NCBI GenBank assembly: GCA_963920705.1
Contig: OY987238.1
Coordinates: 11,588,183 to 11,652,182, forward strand
Direction: 5' to 3'
DNA length: 64,000 nucleotides
Origin: Odiellus spinosus
Lineage: Eukaryota; Arthropoda; Arachnida; Opiliones; Phalangiidae
In this document: positions 1 to 9,990 of the stretch, one piece after another
Position numbering within the stretch: the first letter of the stretch is position 1
How the letters are laid out: each line of letters starts with the position of its first letter
Notes under the pieces: model-generated
The model's database searches: none
Told to the model about the DNA's origin: nothing
Seen by the model: only the letters and a program-made list of their open reading frames with translations
Made by a program: the position numbers and the translations under genes

Positions 1-242
1 CGAGTTGACAAAGTTTATCAATTAAAGTTTGGTGACATTTTAAGGAAGATACATAGAATTTGCCAAATTTTGATAATGACAAATATTTGAATATTGAAAA
101 CTGATTGGAATCATCTTTTCTTCTGTTGACAATTAATTTTATAATGAGAGGTTGAAGTGATATTTATCGTTTGTCAAAGTTTAGTGACCAAATTTAATTG
201 AACTTGTAAATAAACTATAAATATTTGAATTATGTTACTTAC

Positions 243-282
243 CGAAGTAAACGGGCTTATCACACTTTGGACAGTTTGGCAT
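243..282 (-). CDS. CRIP1-like LIM protein, first coding exon only (gene leaves the window)
   Basis: On the minus strand an ATG at 282-280 opens a short reading frame MPNCPKCDKPVYF that stops at a consensus donor, G|GTAAGT, at 242. The two CxxC cysteines followed by a VYF block are the start of the single LIM domain of the cysteine-rich intestinal protein family, where the next residue is usually Ala. The split codon G|.. fits a GCN Ala codon completed by the next exon. Only 13 residues plus one base lie in the window; the rest of the roughly 75-residue LIM protein must lie to the left of base 1. CRIP proteins are small zinc-binding adaptors. The assignment rests on a short but characteristic N-terminus; CRIP2 or another LIM protein with the same start is possible. 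Confidence 0.78.
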
Positions 283-888
283 TTTGATCCTTCTCTTCCG
301 TTAATTACCCACCGTAGTACTTATACCTTTAGCTCAACGTTGTCGACTATAGGGCGTAGGTTCGATACTTTTGAAATATTTTTTTGCGCGTACAGGATGA
401 ACGGGGCCCGTTTTAATGGTATGCGCGCGCCGTTTCGAATAACTTTGATGACGGAACAGGCCGATTTAACAAGGGCGAAACAACAGCAGCTACAGGCGTT
501 ATGATAAAAGTTGTTTAGCAGAACGCGTATGCCTTTAATACACAAGCGTACGAGTTTTCTCGCTTTCGATAAAACTGGTTTTTTGTTTCAGCCACCCATC
601 ATTCTCTTTCACTTCTCCCCTCCCGTTTACCACTGACGTAATCTCTTAAAATGCTCCTCAACTAACTTCAGTAGAGCATGAACGTATTCTGGAATGATGG
701 CTATAATTTAATTATTACCGACTGTACTTTGATTTGCAAAATTTTGGGGAAAAAAGTGGGAGGGGAGCCTCTTCTTCCCTTTCTGATACGTCCTTGCCAC
801 CTAAAATTAAAAGTCCATATAAAAGATCACCGCTTTAGCATTTGTATCCCACGTCATGAACCATTACAAAACAAGAGAATAAAAAGTT
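283..888 (-). promoter_or_regulatory. 5' leader and probable promoter of the CRIP-like gene
   Basis: This stretch upstream of the minus-strand ATG is clearly richer in CpG than its surroundings between about 320 and 560 (several CGCG and CGTACG-type words), as expected for a leader and core promoter. Open frames here on both strands have no recognisable protein content and are treated as chance. From about 640 to 888 I see only AT-rich sequence. Confidence 0.4.
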
Positions 889-2862
889 ATTTAAAGGGGG
901 AGATTTCCGTTAACCGACCCCCCACTAAAGCGAGTTGAGACCGATCAGTTCATTAGTTTGGTCAAATTAAAATATTTAAAATCCAGATTCCCCATTATAA
1001 AATCCCATAGGGCGCGGATAATGTATTATTTTGAGTATCTAATTCATTCTGACCGGGTTTTTTTCCTAGTAATTAATTACGCAAATTATAATTACGTCGT
1101 TTAAGTGTCTTTTAACGAGAAAAAATCCATTTAAAATCAACCAAATAATTCAAATAAAACATTAATTGTTGGCCCTATGGAGATTAACATGGCAAAATCT
1201 GATTTAAATATTTTTTTTTGACAAAACTAATGAACTGATCGGTCTCAACTCGCTTTAATGGAAATAGGACCCCAAAATCAACTGAAATCCATCAAAAAAA
1301 GTTTCAGATTAGAAACTTTATTTTTGGCCATTTTCAAAAAAACGAAAAAACCAAAAAAAGGGAGAATGGAATTTTGTGATTTTCGTCGAGTTCGAAAATG
1401 TCAAAAATAAAGTTTCGAATCCGGAACTTTTTTTGATGGATTTTGGTTGGTTTTGAGGTCCTATTTCCATTAAAGCGAGTTGAGTCCGATCAGTTCATTA
1501 GTTTTGTCAAATTAAAATATTTAAAATCCAGATTTCCCATTATAAAAACCCATAGGGCGCCGATAATGTATTATTTTGAGTATCTAATTCATTCTGACCG
1601 GGTTTTTTTCCTAGTAATTAGTTACGCAAATTATAATTACGTCGTTTAAGTGTCTTTTAACGAGAAAAAATCCATTTAAAATCAACCAAATAATTGAAAT
1701 AAAACATTAATTGTTGGCCCTATGGAGATTAACATGGCAAAATCTGATTTTAAATATTTTTTTTTGACAAAACTAATGAACTGATCGGTCTCAACTCGCT
1801 TTAATGGAAATAGGACCCCAAAATCAACCGAAATCCATCAAAAAAAGTTTCAGATTAGAAACTTTATTTTTGGCCATTTTCAAAAAAACGAAAAAACCAA
1901 AAAAAGGGAGAATGGAATTTTGTGATTTTCGCCGAGTTCGAAAATGTCAAAAATAAAGTTTCGAATCCGGAACTTTTTTTGATGGATTTCGGTTGGTTTT
2001 GAGGTCCTATTTCCATTAAAGCGAGTTGAGACCGATCAGTTCATTAGTTTTGTCAAAATAAAATATTTAAAATCCAGATTCCCCATTATAAAAACCCATA
2101 GGGCGCCGATAATGTATTATTTTGAGTATCTAATTCATTCTGACCGGGTTTTTTCCTAGTAATTAGTTACGCAAATTATAATTACGTCGTTTAAGTGTCT
2201 TTTAACGAGAAAAAATCCATTTAAAATCAACCAAATAATTGAAATAAAACATTAATTGTTGGCCCTATGGAGATTAACATGGCAAAATCTGATTTTAAAT
2301 ATTTTTTTTTTGACAAAACTAATGAACTGATCGGTCTCAACTCGCTTTAATGGAAATAGGACCCCAAAATCAACCGGAATCTATCAAAAAAAGTTTCAGA
2401 TTAGAAACTTTATTTTTGGCCATTTTCAAAAAAACGAAAAAACGAAAAAAAGGGAGAATGGAATTTTGTGATTTTCGTCGAGTTCGAAAATGTCAAAAAT
2501 AAAGTTTCGAATCCGGAACTTTTTTTGATGGATTTCGGTTGGTTTTGAGGTCCTATTTCCATTAAAGCGAGTTGAGTCCGATCAGTTCATTAGTTTTGTC
2601 AAAATAAAATATTTAAAATCCAGATTCCCCATTATAAAAACCCATAGGGCGCGGATAATGTATTATTTTGAGTATCTAATTCATTCTGACCGGGTTTTTT
2701 CCTAGTAATTAGTTACGCAAATTATAATTACGTCGTTTAAGTGTCTTTTAACGAGAAAAAACCTGGTTTTTATTATTTTTTCTGAACTCCCTAGGTCCTA
2801 AATAGTCTATAACCATCGTTATTTAGTGGGGGGTCGGTTAACGGAAATCTCCCCATTTAAAG
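889..2862. mobile_element. Non-autonomous DNA transposon with 33-bp perfect TIRs and 8-bp target duplication
   Basis: The ends at 897-929 and 2822-2854 are perfect 33-base inverted repeats beginning GGGGAGATTTCC. They are flanked by the 8-base direct repeat ATTTAAAG (889-896 and 2855-2862), which is a target-site duplication. The element between is 1958 bases and has no coding capacity. An 8-base duplication is compatible with hAT, P or Merlin transposases; the GGGG start does not decide between them. Apart from a unique 58-base piece (2764-2821) the interior is the tandem array described separately. Perfect ends and intact duplications suggest a recent insertion. Confidence 0.9.
927..2763. 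repeat. Tandem array (3.4 copies) of a 545-546 bp unit made of two dyads
   Basis: Units start at 927, 1472, 2018 and 2564, giving periods of 545, 546 and 546 bases; the fourth stops near 2763. Copies differ at only a few positions each. Every full unit is two back-to-back inverted repeats. In unit 1 one dyad has arms of about 60 bases at 927 and ending at 1256. The second has arms of about 85 bases starting at 1257 and ending near 1473. The whole array is therefore self-complementary and could fold into large cruciforms. It fills almost all of the transposon and starts directly inside the left TIR. Confidence 0.93.
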
Positions 2863-3919
2863 TGCTGCTGTCATGAGCCAATAGTTGATTCTCGTGAATT
2901 CTGGCAGGAGATAAAGGCTTTGAAAAAATCGTGACAGCATCACTTTACGTCTATGAACAAAATTTAGGATACTAGTTTGATTCTCTAGGGTGTAGAAAGA
3001 TATTGTGGATGAATATATAAATGATATATATACTAAAAAGTAGTGGCTGAGAAGTCAAGGTGATTTTATCTCTAAATATATAATTAGCTAGCTCGTTTGA
3101 TTATCATAATGAGCTGTGACGATGCATTCAGAATTGTTTAATCTTTCCTTTTTTTTACGATACATGGATCAATGTTCAAATATTTTAATTAACCTCGCAT
3201 TCCTTTCGCGTCTGTAATAAAGCGGAAAATATTCCATCTGTATTTAGGTTAGTTTATCACTTTTATGGCCAACGTCTCACCTCGTTTCTTATCTTACAAT
3301 AAAATGTCAAACGTATTACATTATAAAGATGAGTTTGTCATGCATCCGATAATACCGCAATCACATTTTATTGTTAAAGATTGTGAAATTGAAGAAGGAA
3401 CACATCCTGTTTTGAAGTTGGTATGCCGCTGCAAGCCATGCTTTACGGAAAATCTCCATAATTTTAGGCATGATCGCCACCCACATATTTTTTATTTTCA
3501 AATTCCATGACTTTTCTACGTTTTCCCTGACCATAAACATATTTTTACCCTGACCAGTTTTCTTATTTACAATATTTACAATTACAGTATTTAGGTTAAA
3601 ATATTAAGTATAATGTTAGAATGTGAAAAAAGGATGCTAAGAAATATCGCCTCCATGTTGTCTTTGGCATCAAGAAATTAATGAATCGCAAGATGAAATT
3701 AAGTTGATCAGTCAACCTTGACCAACCAACCTTTCAGGGGGGTAATGTGTCCGATGAAAATTTTATGAACTAAGTGAGTTTGAAACTCAAAAAGATAACT
3801 TAATATATAATCAAAATGATTTATTTTTTATAAATTACATCACATTACATTACGTCATTCGCTAGAGTACGAAATTTAAATTTAATTATATAAATTAATT
3901 ACAAAAGAACAAGATTTTC
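2863..3919. other. Intergenic; one exon-like ORF at 3265-3421
   Basis: Mostly AT-rich sequence between the transposon and the 3' end of the ABCD4-like gene. A plus-strand frame starting ATG at 3265 has coding-like composition and reaches a possible donor (TTG|GTATGC) at about 3421, for 52 residues that include SHFIVKDCEIEEG. I recognise no family and found no partner exon, so this may be a chance frame. Confidence 0.3.
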
Positions 3920-5872
3920 TTAATAGATATCGTCGAGCGAAATAACATTGTCATGGTGTTGTTTCAACTGTTTATCGTGTCCGATGGTCAGCAAGGTAAT
4001 ATTCATGTCCGAACACATGGAGTAAAGTCGCGACTGTATGTCGCTGGAAACGGCACTCAGAGGTTCGTCGACCAGGGCCAACTGGGGTCTGTGACAAAAC
4101 AGGCGCATGAAACAGACCCTTTGCATTTCACCAGGCGACAAAGTGGCGAACCAATTCCAATCAGGCAAGACATCCAGGAACGAGTTGCACGTATGGATGC
4201 TTAACGAATCCAGACGATAGATTAAAGAAGACAAGTCGCATTCATTCAGTAATCTATAGAAGAAAAAAAAAAAGAAGGGCTAATTGATGTTCCATCAAAA
4301 AAGCTGTTAGAAATACCTGGTAATTTCCTCATCACACATTGTCAATTTTAAAAATTCGTCCACTATTTTAGGATAAAAAATTTGTTCCCTCAGAGTGGCA
4401 TTCGGCATGAGAAATGCCTTTTGAGGCAGATAAAATATTTTGGAACAGTCCCCATTAATTGGCAAGTTAAATTTGAAGTTTCCGTTGGAATGTGGCCATA
4501 ATCCCTTTAGGACGCGAAAAATCGACGTTTTTCCAATACCGCTTTTTCCCACAATCAAGCAGTTTTCTTGTTTATGGACGATAAACGATAGAGAGGATGG
4601 AAGTATCGGCGCCTCCTTCCAGGGATGGCAAAAGTTTAAGTTCGTGACTCGAAGTAGAGCTGCTTCGGCTACCTCTACAAAATAAGATTATTAAAAGTTT
4701 ATATTTTCCGCCACGATGAAAACTTCTCAAACCTGGTTCGCCAAAATTATCAAATTCAAAATTAGTATTGTCAAAGCCCTTGTACTTCTCCATTTTCGTC
4801 AATAATTGGGCCACACGATGACTAGTACCGGCTAGTGTGGTAAAATCTTCCGTTAAATTGACCAAGTTGCTAAAACAGGATATCAGGTACATGGTAACGA
4901 ATGTATTCTTGCTTATCAAAGCACTCAAGTCGGCGCTGGTTAAGTTATCGTACATTCCAGTAAAAATGGGTACCGCCAGAACCAAGAAGCTTATAATACT
5001 CCCGAAGTAATTGAACAAATTAACCGAAGTATCCAAGGGGTATTTGCGAAGAAACAGATTCTCTTGAGTATTTATTAATTCTTGTAACTGCTCGTTAGAT
5101 TTTTGATGTTCGATATTTTCTCCATTTTGAAAGGCGATAGCTTCGGAATTCGACCTGACGTGCATATGTTGGTATCGAAAATACCCCTCGCATTTTTCTT
5201 GCAAGTATACCATGGCTACAACGGGTGACATTAGCAGTTTATTTATGAAAGTGCTAAACAGAAAGTAAACGAAGACGCTGAATGGCCCCACCCATCCCGT
5301 GCTGGTGTACGAGGAGTAAGAGTAGTAGGCGATGGTGAACGGTGATATCATCAACGTTGGAAGAACGTTGCTCAGGGTTGCGCATAGTTTGTCAGTATCT
5401 TGAGTGATTCGTTGATCGGGGTTGTCTGTGTACAGTAATTCTTGGTTACGCAACATAGTGTCAGTTTTACCATCTTGGAACCTTAGAACCCACCTATTTG
5501 GTTTTTGTAGCGGACATTGAGGTCGTACTGAACCTTATTGCGGAAGTAATGAAAGTGCAGTTCCTGCGTAAGCCTTAGCCTACAAGTGACGTAGAAAATG
5601 GAAGCCACGTAACTGGAACTGCTTTTGATCAGAGACACGGTCGCGAACAGAATCAAGGATTTAACGGTCAACCAAATGAAACCGTTCAAGTTTTTCTCCC
5701 CTAGAACCTTGTAATATTCGCTGGTGAGCAGTCCCACTCGATAGTAGACATATTCTTGGAGTAATCGGATTAATAACAAGGCTAAAAACAAGTGGAAAAC
5801 CAGTCTGCTTCGCAGTTTGGTACACAAGTAGGCGAATCGTTTGAGGAATTGCCAGTCGAAACGGTACTCCAT
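3920..5872 (-). CDS. ABCD4: ABC transporter subfamily D member 4-like (lysosomal cobalamin exporter)
   Basis: Four exons join in phase: 5872-5494, 5440-4733, 4674-4317 and 4253-3920, with introns of 53, 58 and 63 bases. The product is 592 residues, close to human ABCD4 (606). A six-span membrane domain comes first and carries the DNPDQRITQD motif of subfamily D and the ISPF, STGW, QEKCEG and ISCF blocks that match ABCD4 in particular. The nucleotide-binding domain has Walker A (GKSGIGKTS), a linker peptide (LSPGEMQR), Walker B ending in a catalytic Glu (LALVDEP) and the H-loop His (IGHDK), so it looks active. Known ABCD4 homodimerises in the lysosomal membrane and exports vitamin B12 with LMBD1. 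The 53-base first intron has a weak pyrimidine tract, and its boundaries are chosen to keep the frame. Confidence 0.95.
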
Positions 5873-7505
5873 CTTTCTACGAATACTTAATGCCAGTAAA
5901 ATTATTTTAACGTAAGTATAATTAATTATACTAACTGCTAAGAACTACTTTAGTTTTAAGTTTTCAGTACGTAAAAAGTAAGACTCCGTTTTCTGCTTTG
6001 GTTTATTATTATAGAAAAATAAAATTTTTAAAACATTGCGCCTAAAGGGCAATGAAAAAATAATATCCCACATGCGAGCAATTCAAAAGGATAGGCGGCT
6101 TCTACTAGGTAGTTAAACTTTCCCATAAGATAAACTTCTGTGCACTGTCATTATATAAATTTTATGGGTTATAACAATCATTTCGGCAAAAGGGAGAACC
6201 TAGCTTTAAGCGTGTATGAAACACCCAAACTAATAAGCCGTAAAGTCCGTCTAAATATTCGGAAATTAAAATTTAATCTGATCACGGGTAGATTTATAGT
6301 TTAAACTTCCCGCGGTTTGGCACTTAAATCCCCCATGGACAGAGTCAAGGCTCAGGGTATGTGTATTTCATTATAACATTGATTAGTACTTTATTATTGT
6401 GATTGTCTTATAGATTCTTTAGTTGTATTGTTAATACTAATTTGTGGAATAAGTTTCATTCACTTTCTCTATAAATATTTTTATTACTTAGCCCAGTTCC
6501 ATGTACATACCCTTCTTAATGTACCCTGAGTTCTTGACAGTTCTCTCCCAGCTTAAAGTAACCAGGAATCAAACTATTTATTCGTTTATAAACTAGCTAA
6601 CGGTATTTTTGCATTTTAGAAATTAGTCCAGTCATAAGGAATAATTATGAATAATTTTGAAATGGTTTTTTATCTATAAACTTAAGAGACAACCTTAAAA
6701 GTAATAATTAATTTTTCCAAACCTTGGTAGGCGTTGAATCGATTTACAAGCAGACGACTAGTGACGAACAGCTTATAAGTTGTTTAAAAAAAAAAAAGCC
6801 CGAATCATAACAATAAAAACAAGTTGGGAAACCAAAATATAACCTCCCCGACCCCGACGTTAAGGTAATCTAACCTAACCCTACCTAAAATAAAAGATGA
6901 AAAGAAATGTAGAGTATTGGATGAGTAGAGGAAACAGCGTGCATTTCAATCATTATTCTCTATTTTACGGAGTATAAGTATTTTCCCTTAACCTCAAGGA
7001 TACAGAGAATGCAAAAGAATGTTATGCGTTACCCATAATTATATGCGGCAGGGCGTAGACTCTAATATACACACCAAATGAAATGTCCTGCGTTACCCAT
7101 AATTATATGCGGCATGGCGTAGAGTTCATAATTGACACACCAAATTAAATTTATTTTCTAAATAAATATGTAAAATACATGTTCTTTTAATATAAATTAT
7201 CATTAGAGCATAGGCTGTACTGTGTGATTATCTTTGAGATAATCCACTGATTTGATAAAGACGAAGGATTTAGTCTGGGATGGCAATGAAGACAAGGAAT
7301 TAAAACGACGAAGATTTTGTAGCAAGTTCCTCTTAGACAAACCAAGAAATATTGTAGACTGAATGTTCCATTTACAACCCATTTTCGGTAGATGATCGGC
7401 AATTACTTCCGGTACAGTTTTCGTCTAAAATTCTTGTTTTGACGTGCTAATAGAGGACCATTACTGATATTTTCATCATGCAAGTGATCCCAGTCATTGG
7501 AAGAA
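5873..7505. other. Intergenic, AT-rich; short tandem duplication at 7023-7147
   Basis: No coding sequence is supported between the ABCD4-like start and the small minus-strand gene. At 7023-7147 a block of about 64 bases (core CGTTACCCATAATTATATGC, at 7026 and 7090) is duplicated in tandem with few changes. A run of AACCTAACC-like words lies at about 6865-6890, common in insect intergenic DNA. On the minus strand an open frame from 7570 to a stop at 7403 (56 codons) overlaps the last exon of the small gene in a second frame and is discussed there. Confidence 0.5.
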
Positions 7506-7833
7506 TCAAAGGATTGAGCTGGTCGAGAGGTTATTTTCCAAACCGGCTGACAAGATGTTAGCTTCCACTCCTATGATAAAAAAAATATCTTGAATACTGA
7601 AATAGACTAATTTCCATACCGTTAATATTTATACTTGAATAGCTCCTTTTATGTTTAGAATAACGAGGCCGTATGAAGAACTGTTGAGCTTTTACTGACT
7701 GTAAGAATCTCATATGTCGAGTCCGAAAACACTCACTGCTTGCGTGTTTCAATTCTTCGTAGCCAGGCCGTCTCTTTCTGGTGATAAATGAAAGCCGTGT
7801 CGCTGCTCTGTTGACTTCAAATGGTGATGACAT
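7506..7833 (-). CDS. Small basic protein, unrecognised, probably two exons
   Basis: A minus-strand frame from ATG at 7833 begins MSSPFEVNRAATRLSFITRK and continues basic and Arg-rich for 71 codons. It reaches a donor G|GTATGG at 7620. A 49-base intron ends CATAG at 7571, and joining in phase gives a stop at 7506, for about 92 residues. I do not recognise the family. Two points are unsettled. A consensus donor (GTGAGT) and acceptor pair inside the first exon would remove 42 bases in frame. Also, the last exon is open much longer in another frame (7570-7403, 56 codons with coding-like content, DSSNDWDHLHD), which I cannot reach with a canonical junction. No signal peptide or membrane segment is evident. 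Confidence 0.45.
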
Positions 7834-8146
7834 TCTGCGCTGGTTGATTTTCTCACTTAAGTCACTATAGCTCTCTTTTGTCTGGTCTCACTCTACACGG
7901 CTTCTTTTGATTATGAAAATAATTGGAAATGTTTCTTGGTTTTATAGTGGAGAAATCTGAAGCCTATTTTTTTCCAGCATCAGATAACCATTTTTTATTC
8001 AAAACTGATGTTTTTTTAAACACGGGAAACCTACTGTACTTCTGTCCAAGGGGAGTTTTCACGACTATAATTTTTCTTAAGAGGTTTAACATTTTGTATC
8101 AATCCGCCTCAGCTTTAAATCTTATGTCGTTTCTATCTTGGATGCC
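7834..8146. other. Intergenic upstream of the small minus-strand gene
   Basis: Contains the presumed promoter of the minus-strand gene; a 76-codon plus-strand frame here (7923-8153) has no recognisable content and is T-rich, so it is treated as chance. Confidence 0.35.
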
Positions 8147-8815
8147 CGTGTAAACGTACCTTTATTTAGATTCTTCAATCCACCCCAAGTTTGCAGCAAG
8201 CCTTAGCCTATACTGCCCGTTATACCTTTGCTTTTTGGACTAAATGATATATGGAAAACAGCTTAGCGCGTGTTGCCAACTCAAGCTGGTATTAAACGGT
8301 CACATTTCATTAAATCTTTGTTTAACTAAGAGAAGCACTCGTAAACAATAAACTATACTTTCTCTCTATTAGCTCGAATTCAATGGATATTCCTTATCAT
8401 TCTACTGTTTAAGAAATAAAATTTTTGTTTATCATTTTGAAGCAATTAATAAAAATAGGCTAAGCTTATGATTTCACCCTTTTGTAACCAATTCAGGCAC
8501 CTTACTCTCTATTACTTCATATAATTTATCAATATTTCATTATTTAAATCTGTGTTTAACTAGAGAAACTCTCGTACCGAAAGAAGTCTTATCAAATTTT
8601 GTCAAAGTACCTTTGTCTGTATTAATTCGAATTCAGTGGACGGTGTAAACGCACTTTTATTTAGATTCTTCAATCCACCCCAAGTTTGCAGCAAGACTAA
8701 GCCTATACTGCCCGTTATACCTTTGCTTTTTGGACTAAATGATATATGGAAAACAGCTAAGCGCGTGTTGCCAACTCAAGCTGGTATTAAACGGTCACAT
8801 TTCATTAAATTTTTG
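8147..8815. repeat. Pair of ~170-bp direct repeats, 497 bp apart
   Basis: The block at about 8147-8318 recurs at about 8644-8815 with only a handful of differences; both contain CCACCCCAAGTTTGCAGCAAG and end in CATTTCATTAAAT. A second, shorter and more diverged pair lies between them (around 8320-8395 and 8556-8640). The layout is that of a short element bounded by direct repeats or of a segmental duplication. I see no coding sequence in it and cannot name a family. Confidence 0.75.
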
Positions 8816-9164
8816 GGAAATTTCTTAAATATCTTCTAAACTATCTCGAATTTTTAATTGATTTTTCAGCTTCTTTATTAATTAGATTCAGTTTAACAAT
8901 ATTATTATATTAAATTAAAATTTAAATGAATTATACGCTTCAATTCACTAAAAGATATCGCGGCATAAGGCCAAAATAGTTAGGGCATGGAAAAGGGGTA
9001 TATATAGCTTTCGATAACCTTTATTCACCGAGCGAGTAACCGAGAAGAGTTGGGGAAAACCCCCCCTTCTCAACGTCTAGACGTTTATCGTAACCCTAGG
9101 CATTCGGTAACTGCACCACAAAGACCCGTAGAGGGAGGAGATGACTGGAGTGGAAGGTTGATGT

Positions 9165-9385
9165 GGACTATATTAGCGAGGGACGCCTCGTTAATATGGC
9201 CCGCTGAGATCGGACACTAGAGGTTGGACCTTGGTGTGAGGATGGTCGGAGGTGATTATAACAGTGGGAGACGTCCCATTGCGTATAATCGCCTTCAACT
9301 GTCCAGCATCGAGGTTTGACCGTAAAGTGGATGGTGGCATGCGATAATATACAATTGGAGACGTCCTGTTGTATATAATTGCACG
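9165..9385. repeat. Three tandem stem-loops (~88 bp period) with identical GACG loops
   Basis: Three hairpins centred near 9183, 9270 and 9359 have stems of 11, 16 and 19 positions. Each closes on the same four-base loop GACG inside a conserved (G)GA-GACG-TCC core. Stem sequences differ but pairing is kept with G-T wobbles. The flanks (GAGGTTGGACC / GAGGTTTGACC, then GGATGGT) show that the whole 88-base block is repeated. The region around it (about 9000-9650) is richer in G+C than its neighbours and may belong to one structured element. Confidence 0.75.
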
Positions 9386-9542
9386 ACACCTGAAACTCAT
9401 TGTGGCAGCCACGCTTAAAGGAGGTAATTCCCGTTAAACGGAATTGAACGATAAGCTGGTATGATAATGTCTCTAGACTTTTGGCTCCACGAGCTAGGTC
9501 ACGTGATTTCCGGTTACACAGGATATCCGCTTACACAGGAAG

Positions 9543-9648
9543 TGACACACACACACACACACACACAGACACACACACAGACACACACACACACAGACAC
9601 GATCAGTGTAAAACCTCCCCCTGAACTAAAGTTCAGTCGGGGAGGTAA
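9543..9648. repeat. (AC)n microsatellite followed by a short perfect-stem hairpin
   Basis: An imperfect AC/CAGACA run covers 9543-9598. Just after it, 9612-9648 forms a hairpin (CCTCCCC...GGGGAGG with an inner GAAC/GTTC pairing). The hairpin sits at the right edge of the G+C-richer block that contains the three stem-loops and may mark its end. Confidence 0.6.
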
Positions 9649-9990
9649 AAATTAAATTATCCGAGAAATCTAAATACAATATCCAACAATAAAAAACGAG
9701 GTAAGAACGACTTCACTTTATTCTCGGCCTTGAGATGTACAACCTTAATTTAGAAAACGAGCTAAAACTGGTCCAACGTCCTTAGTAAGGTCTTCTTTTA
9801 TGAAGAATCTCCAATATAGATTATGGATTATACCTCCATGTTTTTTTTCTTAGAATGTCGTCTTCTCTTGGCATGTGTTTGGTCATTTTTGGTGGTGCCA
9901 ATGGCTTCGTTCTGAACTTCTGATACGAACGAAACAGTTTTTGTATTTAACTGAAATCAATTTAGATATAATTAATTATAATTAATCAGC

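Noticed and set aside
927-2763. Open frames inside the 546-base array (e.g. 1443-1649)
   Set aside because: They lie in a palindromic repeat, recur with each unit, and have no recognisable protein content.
9168-9412. Overlapping minus-strand frames with repeated DVS and TSP words
   Set aside because: The protein repeat simply mirrors the 88-base DNA repeat with its hairpins; no start or family supports coding.
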